Shown here: in pieces, positions 30,200 through 40,885 of the stretch | Position numbering within the stretch: position 1 is the first letter of the stretch | Layout of the letters: each line of letters begins with the position of its first letter | From: Tanypteryx hageni | Taxonomy: Eukaryota > Arthropoda > Insecta > Odonata > Petaluridae | Length of the DNA: 64,000 nt | NCBI GenBank assembly: GCA_028673005.1 | Contig: CM054120.1 | Coordinates: 76,629,533 to 76,693,532 of the forward strand | Direction of reading: 5' to 3' | Made by a program: the position numbers and the translations under genes | Notes under the pieces: model-generated | What the model was told of the DNA's origin: nothing | Seen by the model: only the letters and a program-made list of their open reading frames with translations | Database searches by the model: none

Positions 30200-33100
30200 C
30201 TATGACGTAAAGTACTGTTTTTTGCTATAATTTACCTCCAGCTGAAATTTCCCAGTGTGCGGGAAAAAAGCGCTCCTATTCCATTTCCAGATTTAAATCT
30301 ACATGGATAGTTTAAATAAAGGGAATAAAATAAACCCTAAGTACTGTTTACGATTCATTCAGAATTTTGCCTAGGAGATTTTTTTTTGAATCCAACATTC
30401 CTTCAGGAGAAAAGTGAAATGCATTCATATTAGTAATTATGGAATTAGATTGCATTCCCCGCGTGATGGGAATTGTTTTAAACTGACAGTTTCAGAATAA
30501 TGCACGTATTTATAGGATAACATTTTACAAATTTCAACATCCTGAAAATATAATGTCACGAGATTTATTGATTCAAAATATTAATAATATTTCGTGTTTT
30601 GTATAAATTCGCTCTTTTGAGAGTATATATCCTAGTGAAGTGATACTAAGGCACTATGCTAAGAATTGCACGTTTGCAATTCTAAATAATATTCAATAAA
30701 TAAAACGTGCTTTCTCATATTGCGTCATCAAAAGAAGCTGCCATTTTTCTTACTTTCTATCTTTAAGTAAAGAAAATATAACTTTTTCAAATTTATTAAT
30801 CCCTGATATTTTCAACGATTGACAACGAAAAAAAAACATGAGCTGGATTCAAAACGCAAACATGAAATACCATTAAATATCTTTATTGCCGTTACCATCT
30901 GCATTTCAACTATTAATTAATTACGTTTCTAAACATTTAGCATTTTATTGTATATGCGCAACTTTTATCAACATTTAACATTCTATTATACAGCCGCTAC
31001 ATAATGGCTTTCCCTAGTTTTGACGATAAATTTACTATAATTATTAATTTTAATGCTGGAAGAATAGGAAATAAACTGCCAGATTTCCGTTATCCTACGC
31101 GCCGTGGATACGCTCAATATATTGTACTGAGATCTCCCTCCTGTATGGTAATTTTTCGCGGGTGATTTTTCCCACTATTTGCGACAAATGCCATACAGGA
31201 AATCACCATGAAATTCGGTTAATGACATTCCATCGAAAGAATTCGGTCCAATTCGCCCGAAATCTTCGAGCATTAAATTCGATCTTTCGCTATAACTTGC
31301 TCAAAACTCATGCCTACCTTCTTTATGTTCCTCATCATCTCTTAGGATTTTGAACTGTTCACTGTTTAGTCTCCATATTGCGTGGAGAGGGTTAAACGGA
31401 GCGAAATTGAAGTGATTTGTTTACAAACACAACAGAATATAATCGCTTTGAGTCCGAGCTTTAAGATTTGGCTATCGCGGGCAGTAAAAACCGGCCGACT
31501 CGGTGACGCAATTCTAGGAGCTCTGAGGTTTTTTTCTCCACTCCAAGTTTGTCTTCCATTCTCAGACGATGAGCAGAACAACCCGCCACCCAACCTCATC
31601 CAGCATCACTTCATCAACCGGTGTATATAATTACACTAGCCTTTTTAGTGTTTACCCGCTGAATATTAACGTGATTTGTTTTATTTATCGGCCGCTGATG
31701 CCATTACGAAAGCAAAATGTGAAAAGTAATAATTTCACGACTGTTGATCGAATTACGGCTAGAAACCCCATATAGTGAAGTTTAAACGCTAAAATGTTGC
31801 AAAATTATTGTTTGTCACTAATAGGATCCTTCGCATTCCCTCAAATAACTTCCGATGTGAACCCTGATGACGTAATGAAGGCCGGATAAAATCACTGCGA
31901 GGACCTGGGGAGCCTGGCTGAATACCATACTTTTTCAATGAATTAATAAAGTATTTCAAATTTTCATTCATTCCATTTGTGTGACAAGTGCAGTAAAGAT
32001 AGTTAAAAAAATTGTTCCCATACTATTATTTTTGTTTTTTTTTTGTTTTGCTGTTCCCCTCCAAACATTTTTACAATCATGCTGCCCCCTTCCCCCGTCC
32101 CTGTCCCACGCTAAGGTTATATTTGAGCGCCGTATCGAGTTAAACTTGCAACGTTTAAGATATATTTTTCAGAATTGTTTCCTTTATTCTCTATAATAAT
32201 CTCCGAGTCGAACCGAAACATTTAAAGAAATTTTTATGCTCTGAGACCGTTCCGAGACCGTGCTGAATTGAAATTGATGGCCGTGCTATTCGAGGTACTT
32301 CTCTGAAATGAAAACCGTGCTAAACCGAAAACGTACAAAGAGAAACCATGCGAAACCGAGGGATAAGTACTTCGTTTCGTGCACTGCCCTACCCATACAA
32401 TACTACAAGGAACATTTTTTTTTAAATCTAACATAATTTCAAATTATTTAATTAAAAAAACATACTACAATGGGTAACTATTGAAGCCAACTTCTGAAGG
32501 GCTAGAAGAATTGGTTAATTCCTCGATTACATGTCATCAAATAATTGAAAAACCTTATGCCAACAGTACTTTCCACTGATTGGATTTAATTTGTCCATAA
32601 ATTAATGTCATCAGCTGCATGAAGATTTTTATCGAGACATGAAAAAAATCGCGGAAATTATCTGCGTCGCCAAAGGTATTAGCCATATTACGCACACCTT
32701 AACCACCAAACACCATCAATTGATTTTTGGCATTGGGCCTCAAAAAATTGGGAATTCCTGAAGAAAAAATTTATGTTAAAAAACGAAATAAGATAAAAAT
32801 ATGTTTATTTGCGCTTGGCTTCATATAGAGTCAACCCGACACATATTCTTGTCAATGACAAACCTGTTAAGACGCGACTCCTCCGTCGAAGATTACCCGA
32901 TAAAAATTTAACGACCGTCGTTCACTTAATCAGTTCGATTTGAATTTTGAAATAAGGTCGCTACGTGTCAGTAAACGACTTTGCCACATGGAACTTGACA
33001 TACTGCGTGCATTTGTTCCCTATAGCCTGACTCCATCGAGGAATTATCCGGGAGAGATAAACTCTAAATATTCTTTTCGATGCATACAAATACGCATTAA

Positions 33101-33265
33101 CTCGAACATCAATAACCGTGAGTCGGTTCGCAGTTTTTATTGGCCGAGACATGAACGCTCGTTGGATTTCTAGAGAACTTGATACGACCATCGGATGTCT
33201 CGCATAAACATCCGCGAGTTGTGCGTAAAATTAGGTAGCAGGGGTTGCAGCTGCCTAGGGCTTAA
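30200..33265. other. No gene seen, about 3 kb
   Basis: AT-rich sequence. The first 700 bp continue the family A/B block similarity (30256-30340 and 30780-30905 match 25460-25545 and 26760-26920). Short open frames at 31382, 31569 and 32940 show no conserved feature. The 31569 frame starts MSRTTRHPTSSSITSS and could be a very diverged family first exon, but there is no firm support. Confidence 0.45.
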
Positions 33266-33267
33266 CC

Positions 33268-33275
33268 CATTAGTG
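33268..33275 (+). repeat. hAT target site duplication, left copy (CATTAGTG)
   Basis: CATTAGTG directly before the hAT end CAGTGCTCTCC. The right copy is at 50228-50235, now 17 kb away because a Polinton inserted in the last bases of the hAT element. Confidence 0.85.
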
Positions 33276-33513
33276 CAGTGCTCTCCAACCGGTGTGCCGC
33301 AGCACAGTGGTGTGCCGCAACGAAGTACTTAGTGTATCGCGAGACGTTCGGAGTTTATACAATGGAAAGTCCGAATTTGAATTCTCAAGCTAACAAGCGA
33401 GCGTAAGAAGTTTCTTCATTTGCAAACTATCAATTAATGATTTCTCCCTAAAAAATTAGAGGGGATTCATTGAACTCAGGAACAATCGTAGTCTTAACGA
33501 GAAGTTAGATGAT

Positions 33514-33819
33514 ATGCCTCTGGATGAGCTTTGGCTGCAAGTGAGGAATGAATACCCAACCATTGCTGAATGTGCAATTGATGCGTTTTTACCGTTTCCT
33601 ACAACATATGCATGTGAATTAAGTTTTTCAACATTGTCGCTGATTAAGAATAATAAGAGATCTTGTCTGAAATACCTCGACCAGAAACTTCGAGTTGCTC
33701 TTTCCACCATAGAGCCAAACATCAAAAGACTGTTCTTCAAGACAGGGACAGGTTTCTCACTAATAAAATTATTTAATAGAGTTCCCATACATCTTCAGAT
33801 ATTAAGATATTCATTATAG
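33514..33819 (+). pseudogene. hAT transposase C-terminal (dimerisation) fragment
   Basis: 101 codons, open, within the hAT element. It contains the conserved C-terminal hAT block FPTTYACELSFSTL...KKRSCL-like helix (here LIKNNKRSC), then LRVALSTIEPNIKRLF. This is the dimerisation region only; the BED finger and the DDE catalytic region are absent. A stop precedes the fragment. It cannot encode a working enzyme. Confidence 0.8.
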
Positions 33820-34152
33820 GAAAAATATTTTCACCGTTTCTTCGATGTCGTTATAAACGTGTTGTACTGCACCTCGACAGCGATACTGGTAAAAAATTTG
33901 AAAAATTTATTTAGGTTTTATTTCACGAATTCACTGAATTATAAAAATTATTTTCAATGAATTTTAGCCACAATTTATTCCCTTCTTCAGAAAAATTTTA
34001 TTTTTCATTTATTTCTGACGTCGATTATTTTAATTATTTTCTGATGTTGTAATAGAAATCTTCAACTAAGTTTCGTTTGAACTTAATTTCGGTGTGCCGC
34101 GATGATTGAAAAAATCTATAGGTATGCCGTGAAATAAAAAAAATTGGAGAGC

Positions 34153-34158
34153 ACTGCA
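34153..34158 (+). repeat. Polinton target site duplication, left (ACTGCA)
   Basis: ACTGCA here and at 50224-50229. It comprises the last four bases of the hAT element plus the first two of its CATTAGTG duplication. Six-base duplications are the rule for Polintons. Confidence 0.9.
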
Positions 34159-35150
34159 AGTAGTTGTGATTTTAAGGCTTTCAGTGCAGTCCACCATTTT
34201 GAAGGTCACGTGACAAAACAAATGACGATCGTATATCTCTGATTGGTCAAAAAAATTTGGCGGGAAATTGTGATTGGTCGAAAAATTTTGACGGGAAAGC
34301 GACGTTGCCAAATTTATGGCGGGAAAATGTTTTTCTCTCTCTCTAAAAAGACGATCAAAAATGGGGTGCGACGTTACCAAATTTATGGCGGGAAAATGGT
34401 TTTTCTCTCTCTAAAAAGACGATCGAAATTATGGTGGGGAAGGCCCCATTCCTCTTTTCGATCTTATAACATTAGCTCCCCTCCTCCGTCGTCCTCCCAT
34501 TCCTCTTTTCGATCTTATAACAATAGCTCCCCTCCTCCTCCGTCGTCCACGAGACCGTCTATTGGCGGGATGGGCTCGTTTCGATCTTAGGGAAGGCCCC
34601 ATTCCTCTTTTCGATCTTATAACATTAGCTCCTCTCCTCCGTCGTCCTCCCATTCCTCTTTTCGATCTTATAACATTAGCTCCCCTCCTCCTCCGTCGTC
34701 CACGAGACCGTCTATTGGCGGGATGGGCTCTTTTCGATCTTAGGGAAGGCCCCATTCCTCTTTTCGATCTTATAACAATAGCTGCCCTCCTCCTCCGTCG
34801 TCCACGAGACCGTCTATTGGCGGGATGGGCTCTTTTCGATCTTAGGGAAGGCCCCATTCCTCTTTTCGATCTTATAACATTAGCTCCCCTCCTCCGTCGT
34901 CCTCCCATTCCACTTTTTGATCTTATAACAATAGCTCCCCTCCTCCTCCGTCGTCCACGAGACCGTCTATTGGTGGGACGGGCTCTTTTCGATCTTAGGG
35001 AAGGCCCCATTCCTCTTTTCGATCTTATAACATTAGCTCCCCTCCTCCGTCGTCCACGAGACCGTCTATAGGCGGGAATACGAATAAAACGAAATCGGAC
35101 GGGTTTGAACAAGTTTTATTTATCATTTGGAGATACTCTTATATTTACAC
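34159..35150 (+). repeat. Element 3 left terminal inverted repeat with tandem units
   Basis: Matches the reverse complement of 49590-50223. Outer part: CACGTGAC near 34205, GGCGGGAAA-type sites at 34259, 34318 and 34387, and two copies of a GACGTT(G/A)CCAAATTTATGG block. Inner part: five tandem units of 75-153 bp starting near 34440, 34593, 34746, 34850 and 35001, each with AAGGCCCCATTCC and TTTTCGATCTTATAAC. A minus-strand AATAAA lies at 35115-35120. Open frames across this region are products of the repeats. Confidence 0.9.
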
Positions 35151-35159
35151 AAGTTTTAT

Positions 35160-35483
35160 TTAGTTGCTATACACAAATGTACAACCCGTATTTCTGTTGG
35201 AGCGTTTACACCCATAACAATTTTTTTTAATTGGTGGTGGTCCGTCAAACTGGATCCTTCCTTTGTTATAATGTTCCAAGCAGAGTCTATATTCATCCAA
35301 GTCAGTTCGATTTCTGGCGTAATCTGGGAATTTTTCCAATATTTCGTGTATATTCCAAGAATGATAAATCGCCATATACTGGAATGGGAGAAACCGTATG
35401 TTTTCCTCATGCATATTTTCTATTCCACCATTCACGTAGGAGGCGATGGCAGCTCCAACTTTATCCACCGTCTCATCCATAAC
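35160..35483 (-). CDS. Element 3: leftward gene 1, 106-residue Cys-containing protein (unknown)
   Basis: ATG ending 35480, 106 codons. A splice acceptor CTTTAG directly precedes it (exon edge 35483) and a candidate donor GTAAGT ends a probably non-coding leader exon at 35558. The protein has an acidic, helical N-terminus (MDETVDKVGAAIASYV) and a C-terminal C-x2-C...C cluster (CYGCKRSNRNTGC) that could bind zinc. The stop TAA is part of a TAAATAAAA run, giving a poly(A) signal at once. No family recognised. Convergent with the terminal repeat, divergent from the polymerase. Confidence 0.55.
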   Translation of the reverse strand, partial: VMDETVDKVGAAIASYVNGGIENMHEENIRFLPFQYMAIYHSWNIHEILEKFPDYARNRTDLDEYRLCLEHYNKGRIQFDGPPPIKKNCYGCKRSNRNTGCTFVYSN

Positions 35484-35698
35484 CTAAAGGTAGTAAAAAA
35501 AAATGTGGAAAGGTGTGATTTGAAAGTGGAGTTAATGATAAGATCAGAAGAACTTACTGTTTGCGCTTAACTTTTCTTTGAGAAATCCACGTCTATCCTC
35601 TATCGAGTCTCAAATCTGAATGAAGCATTTTAAATGCTGAGGATGCGGAAATATGAAGTTTAAAAAAATAAAAAGATATCAGACAGGTTTGAACAAGT

Positions 35699-36587
35699 TT
35701 ATTCAGTTACGTTTATAGTAATATTCAATTTTACTAGCACAAATGCTGAACTTCCTTCATTATATGTTTTTATGTCTTGAGGAGTCAAAGCGTTGACATA
35801 TGTTTTAGGAAGGAAGGCCTTCCTTCTCCAGTTGGGGTCTTCCTCCCCTTTTGTAATTGTTGCCACCACCGCCGCCCCATATCGCGTCGTCATGGATTCT
35901 AATTCGATTATCTTGTGGCGTCTCCCCTCCTCTATATCCTCTGCCTTGATATAGAGTGATTGACCAGCATTTAGCGACTTTAGCTTATTTTTTAATGCGT
36001 CCATCTAAAATGGGGAAATAAATTCAGATTAGTTGAGTAGTATATACTTAAAATCGTTTACCGGTACATCATCGAATCGGTCTAATGTCGTTACCCTGGT
36101 TTCAAAAAGTAATTGCCTAGAAGGCCCAGGAGATTTTCGTTCATCATCATCATCGCTATTTGGCATTTCTTCATCACAATAAAGCATGATCTATGAACCG
36201 AATATGATTTGTTTTAGCCGGGAATATTTCAAAGGATTGTAAATGTTGTTAAAAATTAATAAAGTAATGACTTACAGCTGATGATGAGGACGGCGGCGTG
36301 GTCTGGGCCGGCGGCGTGGTCTGGGCCGGCGGCGAGGAGGACGACGGCGTGGTATGGCCCGGTGGTGGTAGCGTAGACGACTGCGAAGAGGACGGCGGTG
36401 GTGCAGGTGCCCTTAGTATTTTATGAGCCTTTCTAGGTCTTGTTGTCGTCGGCGTAACTATTGTTTCTCCGTCCACTAGGTAGATATGTTGGCACTGGGC
36501 AGGTTCCTGCCAGCAAATTATGCAAAGGCAAAGGAGTGTGCCGTGCTCGCACAGTGGATGTGTTGCGCAGGCAAGAAGTTGGTCCAT
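35699..36587 (-). CDS. Element 3: leftward gene 2, three-exon protein (unknown)
   Basis: Exon 1 is 36587-36276 (donor GTAAGT), exon 2 is 36190-36062 (acceptor TTCATAG, donor GTAAAC), exon 3 is 36004-35699 (acceptor ATTTTAG). All joins are phase 0, giving 248 residues. Exon 1 has a Cys/His-rich start (HPLCEHGTLLCLCIICW) that could bind zinc, then a Pro/Ser/Thr-rich linker. Exon 2 has an Asp run (NSDDDDERKSPGPSR). Exon 3 is a compact domain (LNAGQSLYIKAEDI, YNEGSSAFVLVKLN). The stop overlaps GAATAAAC, a poly(A) signal. Function unknown. The splice model is predicted from consensus sites and frame continuity. Confidence 0.55.
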
Positions 36588-36589
36588 TG

Positions 36590-37275
36590 TGCATAAACTC
36601 GCGCTTTCGCGCTGTATATAAGTCCATCGATCGATCGCCTTGTAAATTAAAGCGCCTATTAAACTTGATTAATGAACTTGAACTTAAACGCGCTTCCGCG
36701 CTAAAGAAGGTTAGTGTGTTCCAACACTTCGCAGCGGATCTCCGATCGCTCGGTCAATTGAAGGAATGCATGCAGAGCCTATTAAACTTGATTGGTGAAC
36801 TCGAACGCGCTTCCGTGCTATGACGTATCCCCAACACTTCGCAGCGGACCTCCGATCGCTCGGACGTGGTTGATAAGTCCAATTAAAGGGATGGAGCTCC
36901 AACAGTGAGGGTTGTGGAGCTTTCGTACATTAAAATTTCAGTTGAGAGTTTTAGGCAGTTTTGATTTGATCGTGTTTGAAGGCGGTTGTGTTATAATAAT
37001 GGAGGCTCTTTGTTTGGTGTATTATAATCCCAACCATCGAATCATCTCACGAGATGACGTTGAACTTGAACGCGCTTCCGCGCTAGTCCACAGCGGATCT
37101 CCGAGCGCTCGGTCAATTAAAGGGGTGGGCGTGGCGTCTATTAAACTTGATTAGTCCAATTAAAGGGATGGAGCTCCAACAGTAAGGGATGTGGAGCTTT
37201 CGTACATTATAATTTGAGTTGAGAATTTTAGGCAGTTTTGATTTGATCGTGTTTGAAGGCGGTTGTGTTATAAAA
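36590..37275 (+). promoter_or_regulatory. Element 3: divergent promoter region with repeats
   Basis: Lies between leftward gene 2 and the polymerase. TATATAAG at 36615-36622 is palindromic enough to serve both directions. CGCGCTTCCGCGCT or close variants occur near 36602, 36690, 36804 and 37068, and CAGCGGA(T/C)CTCCGA near 36732, 36841 and 37089. The region 37165-37340, including the polymerase start, is duplicated imperfectly at 36890-37050 (GAGCTTTCGTACATTA, GGCGGTTGTGTTATAA, TATAATCCCAACC). Hairpin-forming GC-rich repeats suit a promoter or origin (inference). Confidence 0.55.
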
Positions 37276-40200
37276 ATGGAGGTGCTTTGTGATATTTGTT
37301 TCGTGTATTATAATCCCAACCACCGAATTGCTCACGAGATGACAGATGTTCATCACCGGCATGCAATAAGGCAGGTTGGGGGTGAGAGACGTCCGATAAT
37401 TGAGATCGCCTCGGCAGTTCGGAACCGATTAAAGACCTACTGGGTAAGTGGATGTGAAGTGCATGGAGACTTGATTACATTTCTCGATTCCATCCGGGAA
37501 GTTGTTTCCACAAAGATCAGAGAACAATTGCAAACCACGGCCCTAAAAATTAATATTTTAGTGAAAGCGAAATTTGTGAAAGAAGGAGAAACGGGTGATA
37601 GGTGGTTCAAAACCAAGAACTTTCGAGTCCTTCAGGCTGATGACTTAAATAAAGTTTTGGATGGTCTTTTCGGAAAATTGATGAAGGAAAAATCTGAATA
37701 TCAAGCCAAAGGATCAGGGTGGTCTTGGAGTGAGATTCTCGGACTCGAACTGAGAATTAACAAGTACACTCCTTTGAGGGGCTCCACTTTCATTGAACTT
37801 CCACCAAAAATAAAAAACTTCCTTTCGGTTGTAAATGTACGAAATTCCGATCTTTTTTGTTTTAAGTACGCGATTTGGGCAAAAAATGTTCAGAAAGATC
37901 CTCAACCCCTATCCAAATACAACAACGAGGAATTTAGAAAAGGGTACGATTGGGATTGTGTTGATTACCCCGTTGTGCTCTCAAAAATTTCTGAATTTGA
38001 AACGGTGAATAATATCTCTATTAATGTTTTCGGTCTCGATGAGAAAGATAACGTGTATCCCCTCAAAGTGGTGAACAAGGAGATAGAAGACCATCGTGAC
38101 ATTTTATTCTTGACCGAAGGTGTAAAGAGTCATTATTGTTGGATTAGGAATTTTGAGAGATTAGTTGGAAAACAAATAACTAAATGTAAACGCAAAACGT
38201 TCATTTGTAAAAGATGTTTTGCGCATTATCACGATGAAGAGAAGCTCGTGGAACATAAACGGGACTGCAACACCAATGCTCCCTCGAAAATCCTGCTCCC
38301 CACAGATGAAGACAAGTGGTTAAAATTTAAAAATTTCGGGCACACCATGCGTGTTCCTTTTGTCGTTTATGCCGATTTTGAGTGCATTCTTTTAAAACTT
38401 CAATCATGCCAGCCTCTGGAGGATCACTCCTACACAAAACATATTCAAAAGCATGAGATTATGTCTTTTTGTTTCCTTCTCGTCTCCCCCAATGAAATTT
38501 TTGAATCTGTATTGTATCGAGGAAGTGATGCTGCGGAGGTTTTCGTGAAATATATGAAAGAAGTCGCGGAACTCGTTCGGGGAGTCTATAAAAACGTAGT
38601 TCCGATGACTACGATGACTAGGGATGAAGAAAATGCGTTCGAATCGGCATCCACTTGCCACATTTGTGGAGAGGAATTGGGTGGGGATCGCGTGAGAGAA
38701 CATGATCATCTCACAGGTAAATTTAGGGGTGCAGCTCATATAAATTGCAATTTAAATTTCAAAATGCCAAATTTTCTCCCCGTATTCATCCACAACCTAT
38801 CCGGGTACGATTCCCACCTGATCATCCCTCAGTTAGGTTACGACGAAAAGGAAATACATTGTATTCCGAATTCTAAGGAGAAGTATATTTCCTTTTCGAA
38901 GAGTGTGGGGGAAAATTTTTCGATTCGTTATCTAGATACATTTCGTTTCATGGCTTCTTCCCTCTCAAAATTAGTTGAAAATCTCCCCCAAGATAAGTTC
39001 GAGCAAACTGCAAAGATTTTTGGAGGAAAACTGAACTTGGTCACTCGTAAAGGAGTTTTCCCGTATGAATACGTAGACTGCTGGGACAAATTGAACGATG
39101 TGTGCTTACCACCCCAAGAGGAATTTTATAGTAAGTTGATTCAGGAACACATCAAAGACGAGGACTATGACTATGCAAAAAAATTTGGAACGATTTTAAT
39201 TGTTCGACTCTAGGTGAATATAGTGATCTTTACCTGAAGACTAACGTTTTGTAGTTAGCCGACGTTTTTGAAAATTTTAGGAGAGTATGTGTGAAAACGT
39301 ATAAATTAGACCCGGCATGGTACTTCACCGCACCAGGTCTTGCTTTCGACGCCATGTTGAACTACACTAAAATTAACCTTGAACTAATGAATGACTGACA
39401 TGATTTTGATGGTAGAGAAGGGTATTCGTGGTGGAATCAGCCAGTGCATGAAAAGGTATTCTGAGGCCAATAACAAGTATCTAGATAATTTTAATCCAGA
39501 GATTGAATCTCGATATATTGCTTATTTAGATGGGCAATGAGTAATTACCTACCCCATAGCGGGTTTCGTTGGCTTGGTCTGGAGGAAATTCAAAATTTTA
39601 ACGTAACCTCCATTTCAGATGATCATCCGAAAGGTTACATTTTAGAAGTCGATTTAGAGTATCCGACTGATCTCCAACACGAACACAACGATCTACCGTT
39701 ATGTCCTGAAAATAAAATTCCTTCAGGGGGTAAGCACACAAAACTGTTGACGACTCTAGACGATAAGACAAAGTATGTTATTCACTACGTTAACCTAAAA
39801 CAGGCTCTATCTCTTGGACTAAGACTCAAGACAATTCACCGAGTCATTGAATTTAACCAATCTCCGTGGTTGAAATCATATATCGATTTAAACTATGAAC
39901 GAAGACAAATTGCAGAAAATGATTTTGAAAAGGATTTTTACAAATTAATGAATAATTCCGTTTTTGGCAAAACTATGGAAAACGTTCGGAAGAGGATAAA
40001 TTTGGAATTGGTTTCCAATGAAAAACGATTGGATAAACTAATATCCAAATCAACATTCCTCGACCGAACGATCATTAATGAAAATTTAGTCATCGTTCAC
40101 TTGAGAAAATCTAAAATTAAAATGGATAACCCTATTTATATAGGATTATCCGTTTTAGAATTAAGTAAAACATTGATGTATGAATTTCACTATCGGAGGA

Positions 40201-40750
40201 TGAAGCCTAAATTCGGTGACGGGTTAAACCTATGTTATATGGACACTGACAGCTTCATTTATGAAGTAAGGACTGATGACTTTTACAAAGATATGTTGAC
40301 TGACTTGGACTTTTACGACACATCCAACTTTCCAAAGGACCATCTTTGCTTCTCTGATAAAAATAAAAAGACGATTGGAAAATTTAAAGACGAGTGTGAT
40401 GGACAGATAATGACTCATTTTGTAGAATTGCGGAGCAAATTGTACGCATTTAAAGTTAGAGATTCGAAGGAAAAGAAAAAAGCAAAAGGAATAACCAAAG
40501 CAGTTATCAATAAATGTTTAAAATTTGATGATTATGTAAATTGTTTAAGAGATAATTCTGTTGTATTTCGCAAAATGAATGTTATTAAAAGTAAAAAGCA
40601 TTAACTTTTTTCGATAGAAATGAATAAAGTTGCCTTGAGTGCTTCTGACGACAAACGTTATGTTTGTGACGACGGAATAAACACATTAGCGGGGGAAACT
40701 GTAAAATTCCAAAATTAAAGAGAAATTGGGAAGAAGCTTTTGAAGGCGAT
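37276..40750 (+). pseudogene. Element 3: DNA polymerase B, catalytic motif A deleted
   Basis: Open from 37276 to 39213. It has an N-terminal Cys/His motif (CDICFVYYNPNHR), a C2H2-like finger (CKRCFAHYHDE), exonuclease I (YADFE, D367 and E369), an endonuclease VII-like zinc loop (CHICGEEL...HDHLTGKFRG) and exonuclease II (NLSGYDSH). Then come a frameshift near 39196, a TAG at 39252-39254 inside exonuclease III, a frameshift near 39398, and a small deletion near 39532 that removes the Asn-Asn-Leu-Tyr core of motif A and shifts the frame. From 39537 motifs B ([11 protein letters not shown]) and C (YMDTDSF) are intact up to a stop at 40604; decayed coding sequence runs to about 40750. It cannot be active; replication would need another copy. 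Confidence 0.9.
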
Positions 40751-40885
40751 CCTTGAGAAATTTTTGTCCAGTAAGCATCAGGAGTGTAACAGATTATTTT
40801 CTTTGAATTTGACTACCAATAAATATAAATGCATGTTTGGAATTAACGTAGTTTGACAAATACCGTTGTGGCGTAAACATCCACG

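Larger units (their letters stand above)
33276..34158 (+). mobile_element. hAT element (ZBED5-like transposase remnant), split by a Polinton
   Basis: Terminal inverted repeats CAGTGCTCTCCAACC (33276) and TTGGAGAGCACTG (34144-34156). Internal coding remnant 33514-33819: the hAT C-terminal dimerisation region, with LDELWLQVRNEYP, LPFPTTYACELSFS and KYLDQKLRVALS. That is the pattern of ZBED5/FAM200-type transposases. Most of the transposase is missing, so this is an internally deleted copy. GTGTGCCGC blocks lie inside both ends. The element's right flank now lies beyond the Polinton. Confidence 0.85.

Noticed and set aside
34429..35112. Long Arg-rich open frame (227 codons) and its opposite frame in the left terminal repeat; similar frames at 49626-49955
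   Set aside because: They lie in tandem terminal repeats shared by both ends, change with unit number and have no start context or homologue. Treated as repeat by-products.
36890..37154. Separate small gene at 36912-37154
   Set aside because: It is a partial tandem copy of the polymerase start with promoter repeats, not an independent gene.
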